From Polaribacter sejongensis (GTDB lineage: Bacteria > Bacteroidota > Bacteroidia > Flavobacteriales > Flavobacteriaceae), in NCBI RefSeq assembly GCF_038024065.1, contig NZ_CP150667.1, positions 1,805,501-1,869,500 of the forward strand: a DNA stretch of 64,000 nt. Direction: 5' to 3'. This document shows, in pieces, positions 1-8,701 of the stretch (position 1 is its first letter; the number at the start of each line of letters is the position of its first letter). A model generated the notes under the pieces. The model made no database searches. It had not been told where the DNA came from and saw only the letters and a program-made list of their open reading frames with translations. The translations under genes and the position numbers were made by a program.

Positions 1-677
1 AGATACAATTCATCATGTGCATTTGCAACCACTATTCCAGACACATCTTTTAAATCGAACATTGCGGAATCATTCCCACTATCTCCAGCAACTAAAACCT
101 GATCAGATTTAAATTTTAATCTTCTTAACAGCCAACGCAAAGCATTTCCTTTGTTTGCCCATTTAGGCAAAACATCTAAAAACTTATTGCCAGAATACAC
201 AATATTCACATCCATATCTGCATCTGCAAAATCTTGCTCTATACTTTCAATAAGATCGTTACTCGCATCATGAAAGAAATAACTTCTTTTATAAGAATGT
301 TGAAATTTTGTTGGTTGATCACTAATAGGGTGTTTGATTTTTTGAATGATATTTTCTACAGATTCCAAATTCCAACCGTCATCTAAAACATCATTAAATT
401 CTTTTTCGACAGCACCTTTTTTAAAATTATAAATATGTGTACCTACTCCAGAAATAATATAATCGGGCTCTGGAAGCACCTCTTTATCTATTAAATCTAA
501 GACGTCATCTATTAATCTACCGGTATTATATGTTAAAAGCACATCGTTCTGATCATGATACTTTTCCCATATTTTTTTAAAGTTACTTTTATAGGTATGA
601 AAGTCAATTAAAGTATTATCAATATCAAAGGACAATAATTTTATTTTATTTTCATTTTTTAAGCTTTTTACAGTCAT
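1..677 (-). CDS. HAD hydrolase, sucrose-6-phosphate phosphatase-like (partial, C-terminus outside window)
   Basis: The gene starts at ATG 677 and is open to the left edge, giving 225 codons. The nucleophile motif FDIDNTLID lies at residues 17-25, motif II is TYNTGR near 50-55, and the metal-binding loop GDSGND is near residue 200, followed by a segment of the type GIVVANAHDEL. That last pattern is characteristic of the sucrose-phosphate phosphatase (S6PP) branch of HAD-IIB enzymes, which dephosphorylate sucrose-6F-phosphate in the cytoplasm. The family is about 250 residues long, so only a short C-terminal piece is missing. A partner sucrose-phosphate synthase may lie to the left but is not visible. 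The HAD assignment is firm. Substrate specificity is inferred, and glucosylglycerate or mannosylglycerate phosphatases are alternatives. Confidence 0.85.
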   Translation of the reverse strand, partial: MTVKSLKNENKIKLLSFDIDNTLIDFHTYKSNFKKIWEKYHDQNDVLLTYNTGRLIDDVLDLIDKEVLPEPDYIISGVGTHIYNFKKGAVEKEFNDVLDDGWNLESVENIIQKIKHPISDQPTKFQHSYKRSYFFHDASNDLIESIEQDFADADMDVNIVYSGNKFLDVLPKWANKGNALRWLLRRLKFKSDQVLVAGDSGNDSAMFDLKDVSGIVVANAHDELY

Positions 678-942
678 TTCATTGTGTTTTTATGAGAGAA
701 TCATTAATAACACTGAATTTAATTAAAAATTTAAGGACAACCAAAACTTGAGCAATCTATCGTTATTTGTTCCGCCATTTTTATGATTGTGATAATTATG
801 ACTATCAAAAAATACTAAATAGAGAATGATAAAAATTATTTTCTTATTTTACCTACCTATGTAAACAACACGCTTTAATTATAAATTTCAATTAATACTA
901 ATTGGATAAAAAAGAAACAAGTTGCTCTTAGTGTTCTAAATT

Positions 943-1527
943 ATGAATGAAATCGAAGAATTTTACTTTAAAAATGATATTGAATGGCGCTTTTGGCTGT
1001 CCAAAAATCATAATTTATCAACAGGTATTTATCTTATTTTTTATAAAGTAGAAAATGAAGAGGAATCTATGCGTTGGGAAGAAGCTGTAAAAGTTGCTTT
1101 GTGTTATGGTTGGATAGACGCCACTGTAAAAAGTTTAGGAGAAGGTAAACGTAGGCAATATTTCTGTCCAAGAAAGGAAAAAAGTGTTTGGAGTGCTGTA
1201 AATAAAAATTATATACAAAATTTAATTGCTGATAATTTAATGCACCAAAGTGGATTAGATATTATAGAAATTGCAAAACTAAATGGTTCTTGGACAGCAT
1301 TAGATGAAGTAGAAAAAGGAATCATTCCTAATGACCTAAAACTTGCCTTTGATAAAAATGAAATAGCTTTTACCAATTTTACCAATTTTAGCAATTTTGC
1401 TCCTAGTTATAAAAAGCAGTACTTATATTGGATACATCAAGCAAAGAGAGAAGCCACTAGGCAAAAAAGAATTATGGAGATTATTCAATTATGTGAGGCA
1501 AATAAAAAATCTAGAGGAAATAGGTAG
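943..1527 (+). CDS. YdeI/OmpD-associated family protein
   Basis: The 194-residue cytoplasmic protein shows the hallmarks of the bacteriocin-protection, YdeI/OmpD-associated family. It has an N-terminal WxxWLxxNH-like segment, the core RWEEAVKVALCYGWID with the Gly-Trp-Ile-Asp signature at about residues 56-59, and FCPRKEKSVWSAVN around 75-88. A basic C-terminus (AKREATRQKRIMEI) ends the protein, as is usual in the family. The biochemical activity of the family is not established, and links to resistance against peptides come from the Salmonella and E. coli namesakes. The gene stands alone, between an oppositely transcribed HAD gene and a repeat block, with a 265-bp upstream region that shows no clear TAnnTTTG box near the start. 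Confidence 0.8.
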   Translation: MNEIEEFYFKNDIEWRFWLSKNHNLSTGIYLIFYKVENEEESMRWEEAVKVALCYGWIDATVKSLGEGKRRQYFCPRKEKSVWSAVNKNYIQNLIADNLMHQSGLDIIEIAKLNGSWTALDEVEKGIIPNDLKLAFDKNEIAFTNFTNFSNFAPSYKKQYLYWIHQAKREATRQKRIMEIIQLCEANKKSRGNR

Positions 1528-1551
1528 TTTTGGTCTTCAAAAAACTCAGAC

Positions 1552-2080
1552 TGACATTTGTATGCTGAATTGTTTTTTACGATACTTTTATATTCTTCAT
1601 CTAAAAAAGCAATTAAACCTAAGAATATCAAACTGAGTTTATCGAAGTTTTATTTGAGCATAAGATTAAAATTCATATAGCAAACAAAAAAAAAAGAAGT
1701 GTTATGTGATTTCTCCTTAAGGTCGAAATGACAAAACTGTGTGAACCCAATACAGATTGTATTTTGAACTGTATTTTAACAATACCTTAATTCTTCATCT
1801 AAAAAAACAATTAAACCTAAGAATGTCTAACTGAGCTTGTCGAAGTTTTTTTTGAGTACAAAATTAAAATTCATATAAAAAAAAAGAAGCCTTATGCGAT
1901 TTCTTCTTTAGGTCGAAATGACAAAACTGAGTAAAAACAGTACAGATTGTATTTTGAACAGTTTTTAGGAATACATTAATTCTTCATCTAAAAAACTAAT
2001 TAAAACAAAGAATGCCAAACTGAGCTTGCCGAAGTTCTTTTAAAAAGTTTCCACAAGCTCAATTTAACATTCATATCTAA
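1552..2080. repeat. Three tandem imperfect direct repeats, period ~190-198 bp
   Basis: This gene-free stretch between 1528 and 2094 is three head-to-tail copies of one degenerate unit. The anchor ATTCTTCATCTAAAAAA begins at 1592, 1790 and 1980, giving periods of 198 and 190 bp. Each unit also holds a copy of CTGAGCTTGTCGAAG (about 1632, 1831, 2021) and, in two copies, GGTCGAAATGACAAAACTG. The CTGAGCTTGTCGAAG core is the same element seen near 20 kb. No credible gene lies here: the short open frames have no homology-like features and overlap the repeats. Confidence 0.85.
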
Positions 2081-2094
2081 AGTGTCTTTAAAAC

Positions 2095-3561
2095 TTACAG
2101 GCCGCTTATAAAGTTTCCATAAGGATCTTTAAACTGAGTACCTTCTGCAAAACGATATTTGCTTAGTTTTTTAAACTCTACCAATGCCCAAAGAATAAAC
2201 TCTTTTACAAAATACGCATCTACTTCATTCATATTTGGTTGGTGTTTTTTAAGAAAAGCATCTAAAGGCTTTACTTTGTCTAATTCTGCTTTGTATTGCG
2301 CTTCTGTATGTTCATCTAACAATTCGAAATCTTCATCAGCATTAAAAAACCAAGAAATAATATCGTCATAAGGAGATTCTTCATCTTGCTTTTCTAACTT
2401 TTTTATCTCCGGAAAATAACTTGGAAACAACGTTTTAATCGCATCCTTAATTAAGGTCTCTGCCACTACTTGTGCACCTTCTTGCTCTCCTTCATAAACC
2501 AACTCTACTTTTCCTGTAATAGCAGGAATGATTCCGTCAAAATCATTTAAGCGAATCATTGTTTTATCATCACCAGAAAGTAACGCTCTTCTTTCTGCAG
2601 TACTTAATAAGTTTTCGAAAGCAGAAATACTTAGACGTGCACTCACACCACTTTTGGCATCGATAAACTCACTTTCTCTAGCTTCAAAAACAATTTGCTC
2701 TAACAAGTCTTTTGCCAATTCGGGTACTGCTATAAAATCCTTTTGAGAACCTACCTTGTTTGCTTCTTGCTGTGTAATTGTTTTAGCTGTTTCAATATCC
2801 TCTGGATAATGCGTTAAAATCTGCGAACCAATTCTATCTTTTAAAGGGGTAACAATACTTCCTCTATTCGTATAGTCTTCTGGGTTTGCTGTAAACACAA
2901 ACTGCATATCTAAAGGCAAACGTAATTTAAACCCTCTAATTTGAATATCACCTTCTTGTAAAATATTAAAAAGTGCCACCTGAATTCTAGCTTGTAAATC
3001 TGGTAATTCATTAATTACGAAAATACACCTGTTTGCACGTGGAATCATTCCGTAGTGAATTACTCTATCATCTGCATAACTCAATTTTAAATTGGCTGCT
3101 TTTATAGGATCTACATCACCAATAATATCGGCAACAGTTACATCTGGCGTTGCTAATTTTTCTACAAAACGCTCATTTCTATGCAACCAAAAAATAGGTG
3201 TTTCATCTCCTTTTTCTTTAATCAGCTCAATAGCAAATCTAGAAATTGGCTGTAAAGGATCGTCGTTAATCTCAGAACCAGCAACAACCGGAATGTATTC
3301 ATCCAATAAATCGACCATCAATCTAGCCAGACGTGTTTTTGCTTGTCCTCTTAATCCTAATAAATTAATGTTATGCTTACTTAAAATAGCTCTTTCTAAT
3401 TCCGGAATTACCGTATTCTCATACCCGTGAACTCCTTTAAAAGCAGTTTCTTTATTTTTTATTTTAACAATCAGATTTTCTCTTAACTCATCTTTAATTG
3501 ATTTAGATTTATATCCTGATGCTTTTAATTCACCTAATGAATTTATCGTATTTATGCTCAT
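2095..3561 (-). CDS. MoxR/Mg-chelatase-like AAA+ ATPase
   Basis: This is a 488-residue AAA+ ATPase of the type paired with VWA proteins. Its P-loop is the divergent GLRGQAKT, and the Walker-B-like strand reads CIFVINELPDL, with Asn where Asp is usual. A sensor-1-like FTANPEDYTNRG and an arginine-rich segment near the lid follow. The start is set at ATG 3561 (MSINTINSLG). A longer reading to 3615 would translate a repetitive spacer with two copies of CTTTGCAACTTT on the plus strand, so it is rejected. The gene follows the VWA gene in the same direction. By analogy with MoxR/VWA and BchI/BchD pairs the two probably form a metal-insertion or remodelling chaperone, but the substrate is unknown. 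Confidence 0.85.
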   Translation of the reverse strand: MSINTINSLGELKASGYKSKSIKDELRENLIVKIKNKETAFKGVHGYENTVIPELERAILSKHNINLLGLRGQAKTRLARLMVDLLDEYIPVVAGSEINDDPLQPISRFAIELIKEKGDETPIFWLHRNERFVEKLATPDVTVADIIGDVDPIKAANLKLSYADDRVIHYGMIPRANRCIFVINELPDLQARIQVALFNILQEGDIQIRGFKLRLPLDMQFVFTANPEDYTNRGSIVTPLKDRIGSQILTHYPEDIETAKTITQQEANKVGSQKDFIAVPELAKDLLEQIVFEARESEFIDAKSGVSARLSISAFENLLSTAERRALLSGDDKTMIRLNDFDGIIPAITGKVELVYEGEQEGAQVVAETLIKDAIKTLFPSYFPEIKKLEKQDEESPYDDIISWFFNADEDFELLDEHTEAQYKAELDKVKPLDAFLKKHQPNMNEVDAYFVKEFILWALVEFKKLSKYRFAEGTQFKDPYGNFISGL

Positions 3562-3621
3562 ATATATTTTTCTTTGAAACAAACTTTGCAACTTTTTACT
3601 TTGCAACTTTGTCACTTATTT

Positions 3622-4746
3622 CTATCCTCTAATTCTCTTTTTTCTATTGGTTTCATAATCTTCAAAAATCATTTCTCCCAAGCCTTTTAAACCTGTATAA
3701 AATGCTTTTCCTTGATTTGCTTTTGTAAATGCCTTTATAAATTGCATTAAATACGGATCTTGTGCAATCATAAAAGTAGTAATCGGAATGTTTAATTTTC
3801 TTGCTTGTTGCCCCATTGCATAACATTTGTTTACAATGTATTTGTCTAAACCATTACTATTCTTATAATATTGTCCGTCTGGCAAACGCAAGCAACTTGG
3901 CTTTCCATCGGTAATCATAAAAATTTGTTTGTTAGTATTTCGTTTTCTTCGGAGTAAATCCATCGCTAATTGTAAACCTGCAACCGTATTTGTATGATAT
4001 GGTCCTACTTGTAAATATGGCAAATCTTTAATTTTAATAGCCCAAGCATCATTTCCAAAAACAATAATATCTAAAGTGTCTTTAGGATAACGAGTTGTTA
4101 TTAATTCTGCCAACGCCATGGCTACTTTTTTGGCAGGAGTAATTCTATCTTCACCATATAAAATCATAGAATGACTAATATCAATCATTAAAACGGTACT
4201 CATTTGACTTTTGTGCATGGTTTCTTCCACCACCAAATCGTTTTCAGTTAAATTGAAATTATCAATTCCGTTATTTATTTGAGCATTCCTGATGCTTTCT
4301 GTAACCGAAACTTTATCTAAGGCATCCCCAAATTGATACGCTCTTAAATCTCCCGTATGCTCATCTCCTATTCCTGGAGATTTACTTTTATGGTTACCAG
4401 CACCACTTCTTTTTATTTTCCCAAAAATATGATTCAACGCTTGCTGACGAATGGCACGTTCAGTTTTGGGAGTAATTTTTGTACCCCCAGTTCCATCACC
4501 TTTTATTTCTTCTTTTATATAGCCTTTCTTCTTTAAATCTTCTATAAAATCATCAATGGTATAATTTTCATCGGTCAATTTATATTCTTTATCTAAAGAA
4601 CGCAACCAATCTATGGCTTCATCAAAATCGCCAAAAGTATGTGTTATCAACTCCTTAAAAATTTCAAATAATTTTTCGAAAGGAGATTGATGTACCGCTT
4701 CGTAAGTTTTAAAAACAAAACCTTTTCTTTTATTATTATTTTTCAT
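3622..4746 (-). CDS. VWA domain protein, partner of the AAA+ ATPase
   Basis: The protein has 374 residues. The C-terminal half is a von Willebrand factor A domain with a complete MIDAS: DISHS at residues 189-193, a Thr in HTNT, and the Asp of ITDGKPS. The N-terminal ~130 residues are charged and helical and lack a signal peptide, so the protein is probably cytoplasmic. It is the first gene of a two-gene minus-strand unit with the MoxR-like ATPase. In such pairs the MIDAS protein presents the target and the ATPase drives remodelling. This member matches the uncharacterised flavobacterial VWA set rather than CoxE, NorD or BchD. The exact function is unknown. Confidence 0.85.
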   Translation of the reverse strand: MKNNNKRKGFVFKTYEAVHQSPFEKLFEIFKELITHTFGDFDEAIDWLRSLDKEYKLTDENYTIDDFIEDLKKKGYIKEEIKGDGTGGTKITPKTERAIRQQALNHIFGKIKRSGAGNHKSKSPGIGDEHTGDLRAYQFGDALDKVSVTESIRNAQINNGIDNFNLTENDLVVEETMHKSQMSTVLMIDISHSMILYGEDRITPAKKVAMALAELITTRYPKDTLDIIVFGNDAWAIKIKDLPYLQVGPYHTNTVAGLQLAMDLLRRKRNTNKQIFMITDGKPSCLRLPDGQYYKNSNGLDKYIVNKCYAMGQQARKLNIPITTFMIAQDPYLMQFIKAFTKANQGKAFYTGLKGLGEMIFEDYETNRKKRIRG

Positions 4747-4870
4747 TACTATAAAAGTACAGTTTTATACGGATGAAAAATAAACATTAACATTGCTTTA
4801 TTATATGCATGCATAAATTTGTTTTATAATATTTTAAAAACATTAAACAAAAAATAATTATATTTACATT

Positions 4871-5746
4871 ATGGCAAAAATAATTATAACAGGTGGTACA
4901 GGTTTAGTCGGCAAAAGATTATCAAAATTACTAATTGATAAAAATCATGAAGTAGTAATTTTAAGCAGAAGTCCCAAAAATGAAAACGAATTTAAATGGG
5001 ACATCTCTTCTAATTATGTTGATGAAAAAGCGCTGGTAAACTCAGATTATATCATTCATTTAGCCGGAGCAGGAATTGCCGACAAACGTTGGACAGAAGA
5101 AAGAAAACAGATAATAATTGATAGTAGAGTAAAAACCGCCAATTTACTTTTTGATAAAATAACCGAATTAAAAATCGAATTAAAAGGTTTTATTTCTGCA
5201 TCAGGAGTTGGTTATTACGGAGCGATCACTAATGATAAAATATACGAGGAAAGCGATAAAGCAGCTAATGATTTTTTAGGTGATGTTTGCCTAAAGTGGG
5301 AAAACGCCGCACAGCAATTTTCAACAAAAAACATTCCGGTAACAATCTTAAGAACTGGTGTTGTCTTAACAGATAAAGGCGGTGCATTAGACAAAATGAA
5401 AACACCTATTATAACTCCTTTAGGTTCTGGAAAACAATTTTTGCCTTGGATTCACTTAGATGATTTGTGTGCCATCTACGTTAAAGCTGTTGAAGATGAT
5501 TTAGAAGGTGTTTTTAATGCAGTTGCTCCAGAACATCACACTAGTAAAACCTTTACTAAGGAATTAGCTAAAAGCATAAAAAGACCTTATATAGGAATTG
5601 GAGTTCCCAGTTTTATTTTGAAGCTTGTGTTTGGAGATATGGCAAAAATATTACTAGAAGGCAGTAAAATTTCGGCAAAAAAAATCGAAAAGAACGGATA
5701 TTCTTTTCGATTTGAAACACTTAAAAAAGCGTTGAATAATTTATAA
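4871..5746 (+). CDS. TIGR01777-type NAD(P)-binding epimerase-like protein
   Basis: The 291-residue protein begins with the Rossmann motif GGTGLVGKRL (residues 8-17). It has the FISASGVGYYG segment and a C-terminal DUF1731-like part (GVPSFILKLVFGDMAKILLEGSKIS), which together define the TIGR01777/YfcH family of extended short-chain dehydrogenases. Substrate and physiological role are not known for the family. It faces the VWA gene divergently and ends 6 bp before the convergent yceI gene. The upstream sequence has the TAnnTTTG-like TATATTTA about 20 bp before the ATG. Confidence 0.85.
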   Translation: MAKIIITGGTGLVGKRLSKLLIDKNHEVVILSRSPKNENEFKWDISSNYVDEKALVNSDYIIHLAGAGIADKRWTEERKQIIIDSRVKTANLLFDKITELKIELKGFISASGVGYYGAITNDKIYEESDKAANDFLGDVCLKWENAAQQFSTKNIPVTILRTGVVLTDKGGALDKMKTPIITPLGSGKQFLPWIHLDDLCAIYVKAVEDDLEGVFNAVAPEHHTSKTFTKELAKSIKRPYIGIGVPSFILKLVFGDMAKILLEGSKISAKKIEKNGYSFRFETLKKALNNL

Positions 5747-5752
5747 TGCTTC

Positions 5753-6382
5753 TTAGAAAGTAGATGTGATATTTAAAGCCACATCACTCCATGTTTTAGA
5801 AACTCCATCAGCTCCTTTATGCAATTCTAAACAAGCTGTATTTAATGATGCTAAAGCCTCAGATGCATTCCATTTGGTAATATCCATAGTAGCCTCCATC
5901 TTAAAAACCTTTCCTTCTATTGTATAAGTAAAAGCTACATTCTCTGTAACTCCGTTCATTTTAATTTCTGCAACACCATTGGTATCATCAGTTATTAATA
6001 ATTTACCAGAAAGTAATTTTGTATTGTCCATCACACCAAAGAAGAATTTTTGAATTTTAAAATCTCTACTCGTGTCTTTTGTAAAAATGCTACTTACAGG
6101 AATTGAAAACTCCGTATTATTAATAGCTTCTTTAATAGAACTTCCTTCTCCTCCAGAAATTATGTCAACTTTATTAAACTGACCTCCTACAGGTACTTTC
6201 TCTGTAGTCTTATAAGCTACAAAGTTTATTTCATTTTTTGCTTCCTCTAAAGAAAAAGCTACTGCACTTGTTTTAGTTTTAATTGTATCTTCTTTTTTCT
6301 CATCAGATTTTTTATCTGATTTACAAGATGAAAAATTAAATGCTACAATCATTAATAATGATAAAACTACGACTCTTTTCAT
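5753..6382 (-). CDS. YceI-family lipocalin-like lipoprotein
   Basis: This 209-residue protein has an N-terminal hydrophobic segment ending in the lipobox FSSC (Cys20), followed by a lysine-rich linker, so it is a predicted envelope lipoprotein. The rest fits the YceI beta-barrel, which binds polyisoprenoid or other amphiphilic ligands; the pattern PVGGQFNKVD and the end WSDVALNI are typical. It is the last gene of the rsfS-ftsH-cdsA-psd run, separated by 4 bp from the ACBP gene. Its position after phospholipid genes agrees with a lipid-related job, but the ligand is not known. Confidence 0.85.
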   Translation of the reverse strand: MKRVVVLSLLMIVAFNFSSCKSDKKSDEKKEDTIKTKTSAVAFSLEEAKNEINFVAYKTTEKVPVGGQFNKVDIISGGEGSSIKEAINNTEFSIPVSSIFTKDTSRDFKIQKFFFGVMDNTKLLSGKLLITDDTNGVAEIKMNGVTENVAFTYTIEGKVFKMEATMDITKWNASEALASLNTACLELHKGADGVSKTWSDVALNITSTF

Positions 6383-6386
6383 AATG

Positions 6387-6653
6387 TTATTGTTTAGTAT
6401 TTAAAACTGTTTTTGCTAAATTAATGTATTCTTGTTTTGCTACGTCAGATTTCATGCCGTTTAATTGCATCCATGCATTTAACTTAAAAGCACTTCTAAC
6501 GTTATGCTCATCATTAAAAGAAAACTTATTACCAAAATTTGCTTGCTTGTTATAAGCATAAAATTTTAGCATAATGTCTGGAGCAATCGATTCTTCTAGC
6601 ATAGAAATCCTATAGAAAGCTTCGTTAAACTCTTTATCTAAATCAGATTCCAT
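6387..6653 (-). CDS. Acyl-CoA-binding protein
   Basis: The 88-residue protein has the acyl-CoA-binding protein fold pattern: LKFYAYNKQANFG in helix 2, KLNAWMQLNGM in helix 3, and AKQEYINLAKTVL in helix 4. These are the family's Tyr/Lys acyl-CoA contact segments. ACBPs buffer long-chain acyl-CoA in the cytosol and are common in Flavobacteriaceae. The gene sits between psd and yceI with 5- and 4-bp spacers, so it is co-transcribed with the phospholipid genes and may supply acyl groups to them (inference). Confidence 0.85.
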   Translation of the reverse strand: MESDLDKEFNEAFYRISMLEESIAPDIMLKFYAYNKQANFGNKFSFNDEHNVRSAFKLNAWMQLNGMKSDVAKQEYINLAKTVLNTKQ

Positions 6654-6658
6654 ATGTG

Positions 6659-7315
6659 TTATTTTTCTGCAATTATCTGAACCCCACCTTTTACTGTGTC
6701 ATTTAAAGATACATTTAGCTTTGTACCTAATGGAAGAAAAAGGTCTACTCTAGAACCAAATTTTATAAAACCTGCATCTGCTCCTTGTACTGCTGTATCG
6801 CCAACCTTTGCATAATTGACAATTCTTTTTGCCAAAGCTCCAGCAATTTGTCTATATAAAACATCACCAAAAGCTGCATTATTAACTACTACCGTAGTTC
6901 TTTCGTTTTCTGTAGATGCTTTCGGGTGCCATGCAACCAAGTATTTACCTGGATGATATTTACTATATTTTACAACTCCACTCATGGCATATCTAGTAAC
7001 GTGTACGTTAATAGGAGACATAAAAATAGACACTTGTAATCTTTTTCCTTTAAAGTATTCTGGTTCTTCTACTTCTTCTATAACAACTACTTTACCATCT
7101 ACCGGTGCAACTATTATGTTATCATTTAAAGCAGCAACTCTTTTAGGATTTCTAAAAAATTGTAGCACAATTACTAAAAAAGCAAGTAATATAACTTGAA
7201 TTACTTTAACAAGCCAAGGTATATTAATTAAATTATCGGCTAATAATACACCTACAATTGTTATTATAAAGGTAATAACAATTATTTTATACCCTTCTTT
7301 GTGAAAACGAATCAT
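6659..7315 (-). CDS. psd: Phosphatidylserine decarboxylase (short, Psd-related)
   Basis: The 218-residue enzyme has two membrane helices at residues 12-50 and the Psd core. IIVAPVDGKVV near 68-78 and the phospholipid-facing block SIFMSPINVHVTR at 96-108 lead to the self-cleavage site Gly187-Ser188 in IKFGSRVDL. Cleavage there makes the pyruvoyl prosthetic group. The enzyme converts phosphatidylserine to phosphatidylethanolamine in the inner membrane. The FGS site instead of LGST is usual for the short bacterial class. It directly follows cdsA in the same operon (2-bp gap), which places two steps of phospholipid synthesis together. Confidence 0.92.
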   Translation of the reverse strand: MIRFHKEGYKIIVITFIITIVGVLLADNLINIPWLVKVIQVILLAFLVIVLQFFRNPKRVAALNDNIIVAPVDGKVVVIEEVEEPEYFKGKRLQVSIFMSPINVHVTRYAMSGVVKYSKYHPGKYLVAWHPKASTENERTTVVVNNAAFGDVLYRQIAGALAKRIVNYAKVGDTAVQGADAGFIKFGSRVDLFLPLGTKLNVSLNDTVKGGVQIIAEK

Positions 7316-7317
7316 AC

Positions 7318-8112
7318 TTAAATTATAAAATTAATATACAAATATACAAATGGTGCTGCAAATAACAAGCTATCCAATCTATCTAAAATACCACCATGCC
7401 CAGGCATAATAGTACCACTATCTTTAATATTGGCTTGTCTTTTAAATTTAGATTCTACTAAATCTCCAATCGTACCAATTACACTAACAATAACAGCTAT
7501 AACTAACCAATTAACTACTGTAAAATCGGTATTAAATTTACTAATTATAAAGGCAGCTATTAAAGCAAAAGCCAAACCTCCTAAAAAACCTTCTTGTGTC
7601 TTTTTTGGAGAAACCGAAATAAACAATTTTCGTTTTCCAAAATTTTTACCCACTAAAAAAGCAAAACTATCATTTACCCAAATCATAATTAAAATAGAAA
7701 TTATTAAATGAGGGTTATAACCATCTTTACAAATAGGTAAAAGGATTAAAAAAATCATAGAAAAAACAGGATATCTAATCAGTAAACCAGATTTAGATCT
7801 ATCATTAGAAAAAGTAATTTCTTTTTTAGTAAATAAGTAATAGATTAGAGATAACGATGAAATTATAGTAATTCCTAAAATAATAATTACGGCATAACTT
7901 TCTGGTCTTTTTAACATTAAGAACAATGTAAAACAAAAGAAAATATACCCTATCATTCCTTTAAAGTTGATGAGTTTAGAAAACTCCCAAACGCACAACA
8001 ATCCAAAAATAGTTGTTAGAACCACATACGATTCTTTAGAAAAAAGAATCGCTGATATAAAAATTAAAACGTAAATTATGCCTGAAAGACTCCTTTTTAA
8101 AAGGTTACTCAT
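7318..8112 (-). CDS. cdsA: Phosphatidate cytidylyltransferase
   Basis: This 264-residue, multi-spanning membrane protein carries the CdsA signature near its C-terminus, with the residues SKFKRQANIKDSG followed by PGHGGILDR. It makes CDP-diacylglycerol from CTP and phosphatidate, the branch point for phosphatidylserine, and hence the substrate route to the downstream Psd. Eight or so hydrophobic segments are visible. It lies between the LUD-domain gene (1-bp gap) and psd (2-bp gap) in one minus-strand operon. Confidence 0.93.
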   Translation of the reverse strand: MSNLLKRSLSGIIYVLIFISAILFSKESYVVLTTIFGLLCVWEFSKLINFKGMIGYIFFCFTLFLMLKRPESYAVIIILGITIISSLSLIYYLFTKKEITFSNDRSKSGLLIRYPVFSMIFLILLPICKDGYNPHLIISILIMIWVNDSFAFLVGKNFGKRKLFISVSPKKTQEGFLGGLAFALIAAFIISKFNTDFTVVNWLVIAVIVSVIGTIGDLVESKFKRQANIKDSGTIMPGHGGILDRLDSLLFAAPFVYLYINFII

Positions 8113-8113
8113 A

Positions 8114-8698
8114 TTATAAATCTTCTAATAGCAGCAAATATAAGTTTTTTGAGTTACTGTTTCCGTAGTTTAAGAAATTATCATCATTTTTATGAATGTT
8201 ATAATTTTTTATGGCAGAAATGTTGGTTGGTAAATCATTCTTATGATGAATTTTAATACCCGTTAAACCTTGCCCCATATCTTTAACCAACTGACTCGTA
8301 GTTGCATAAACTATAAAATTTTGAGGCATTTCTGACAACTTAATACTTTTTAATTGTTTCGATGAAAATAAAATATCTCCATTATCTGCAATCAAATGCT
8401 CACAATTCAAGAAAACAGGAAAATTTGAATTGAAATTTCTATTCATTGCCACCTCATGTCTGTTTAAAAAGGCAGATAACTTGTCATCTAAAAGTGTTAA
8501 TTGATTCCAATTATTCTCTTTTAAAATGCTCTTTAAATTCTCTACAACTTCACTTTCTTTTAAACAATATAAAAACTTACCTCCTTTTTCAAGGAAATTA
8601 TGTACAAAAAGATCATCCAAAGAAAGATCTACTTCTTGTCTTTGGATGTCATTTTCTTCTTTATTGGGTATGTTGAATAGCTTTTTAAAAAAATTCAT
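8114..8698 (-). CDS. LUD-domain (LutC/YkgG-like) protein
   Basis: The 194-residue soluble protein resembles the LUD superfamily, the LutC subunit type. It has the conserved middle block NCEHLIADNGDILFSS, a central strand FIVYATTSQLVKDM, and a short C-terminal LLLLED tail. True lactate-utilisation operons carry lutA and lutB beside lutC, and neither is here. Instead the gene is wedged between ftsH (3-bp gap) and cdsA (1-bp gap). Its role in this core operon is unknown. The call to LUD family is reasonably firm and the function is not. Confidence 0.7.
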   Translation of the reverse strand: MNFFKKLFNIPNKEENDIQRQEVDLSLDDLFVHNFLEKGGKFLYCLKESEVVENLKSILKENNWNQLTLLDDKLSAFLNRHEVAMNRNFNSNFPVFLNCEHLIADNGDILFSSKQLKSIKLSEMPQNFIVYATTSQLVKDMGQGLTGIKIHHKNDLPTNISAIKNYNIHKNDDNFLNYGNSNSKNLYLLLLEDL

Positions 8699-8701
8699 TT
8701 A

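Noticed and set aside
1397..1636. 79-codon plus-strand open frame overlapping the YdeI gene end
   Set aside because: It overlaps a real gene in another frame and continues into the tandem repeats.
3562..3615. Longer N-terminus for the AAA+ ATPase
   Set aside because: The extra 18 codons translate a spacer repeat (two CTTTGCAACTTT copies on the plus strand), and the internal Met gives a natural start.
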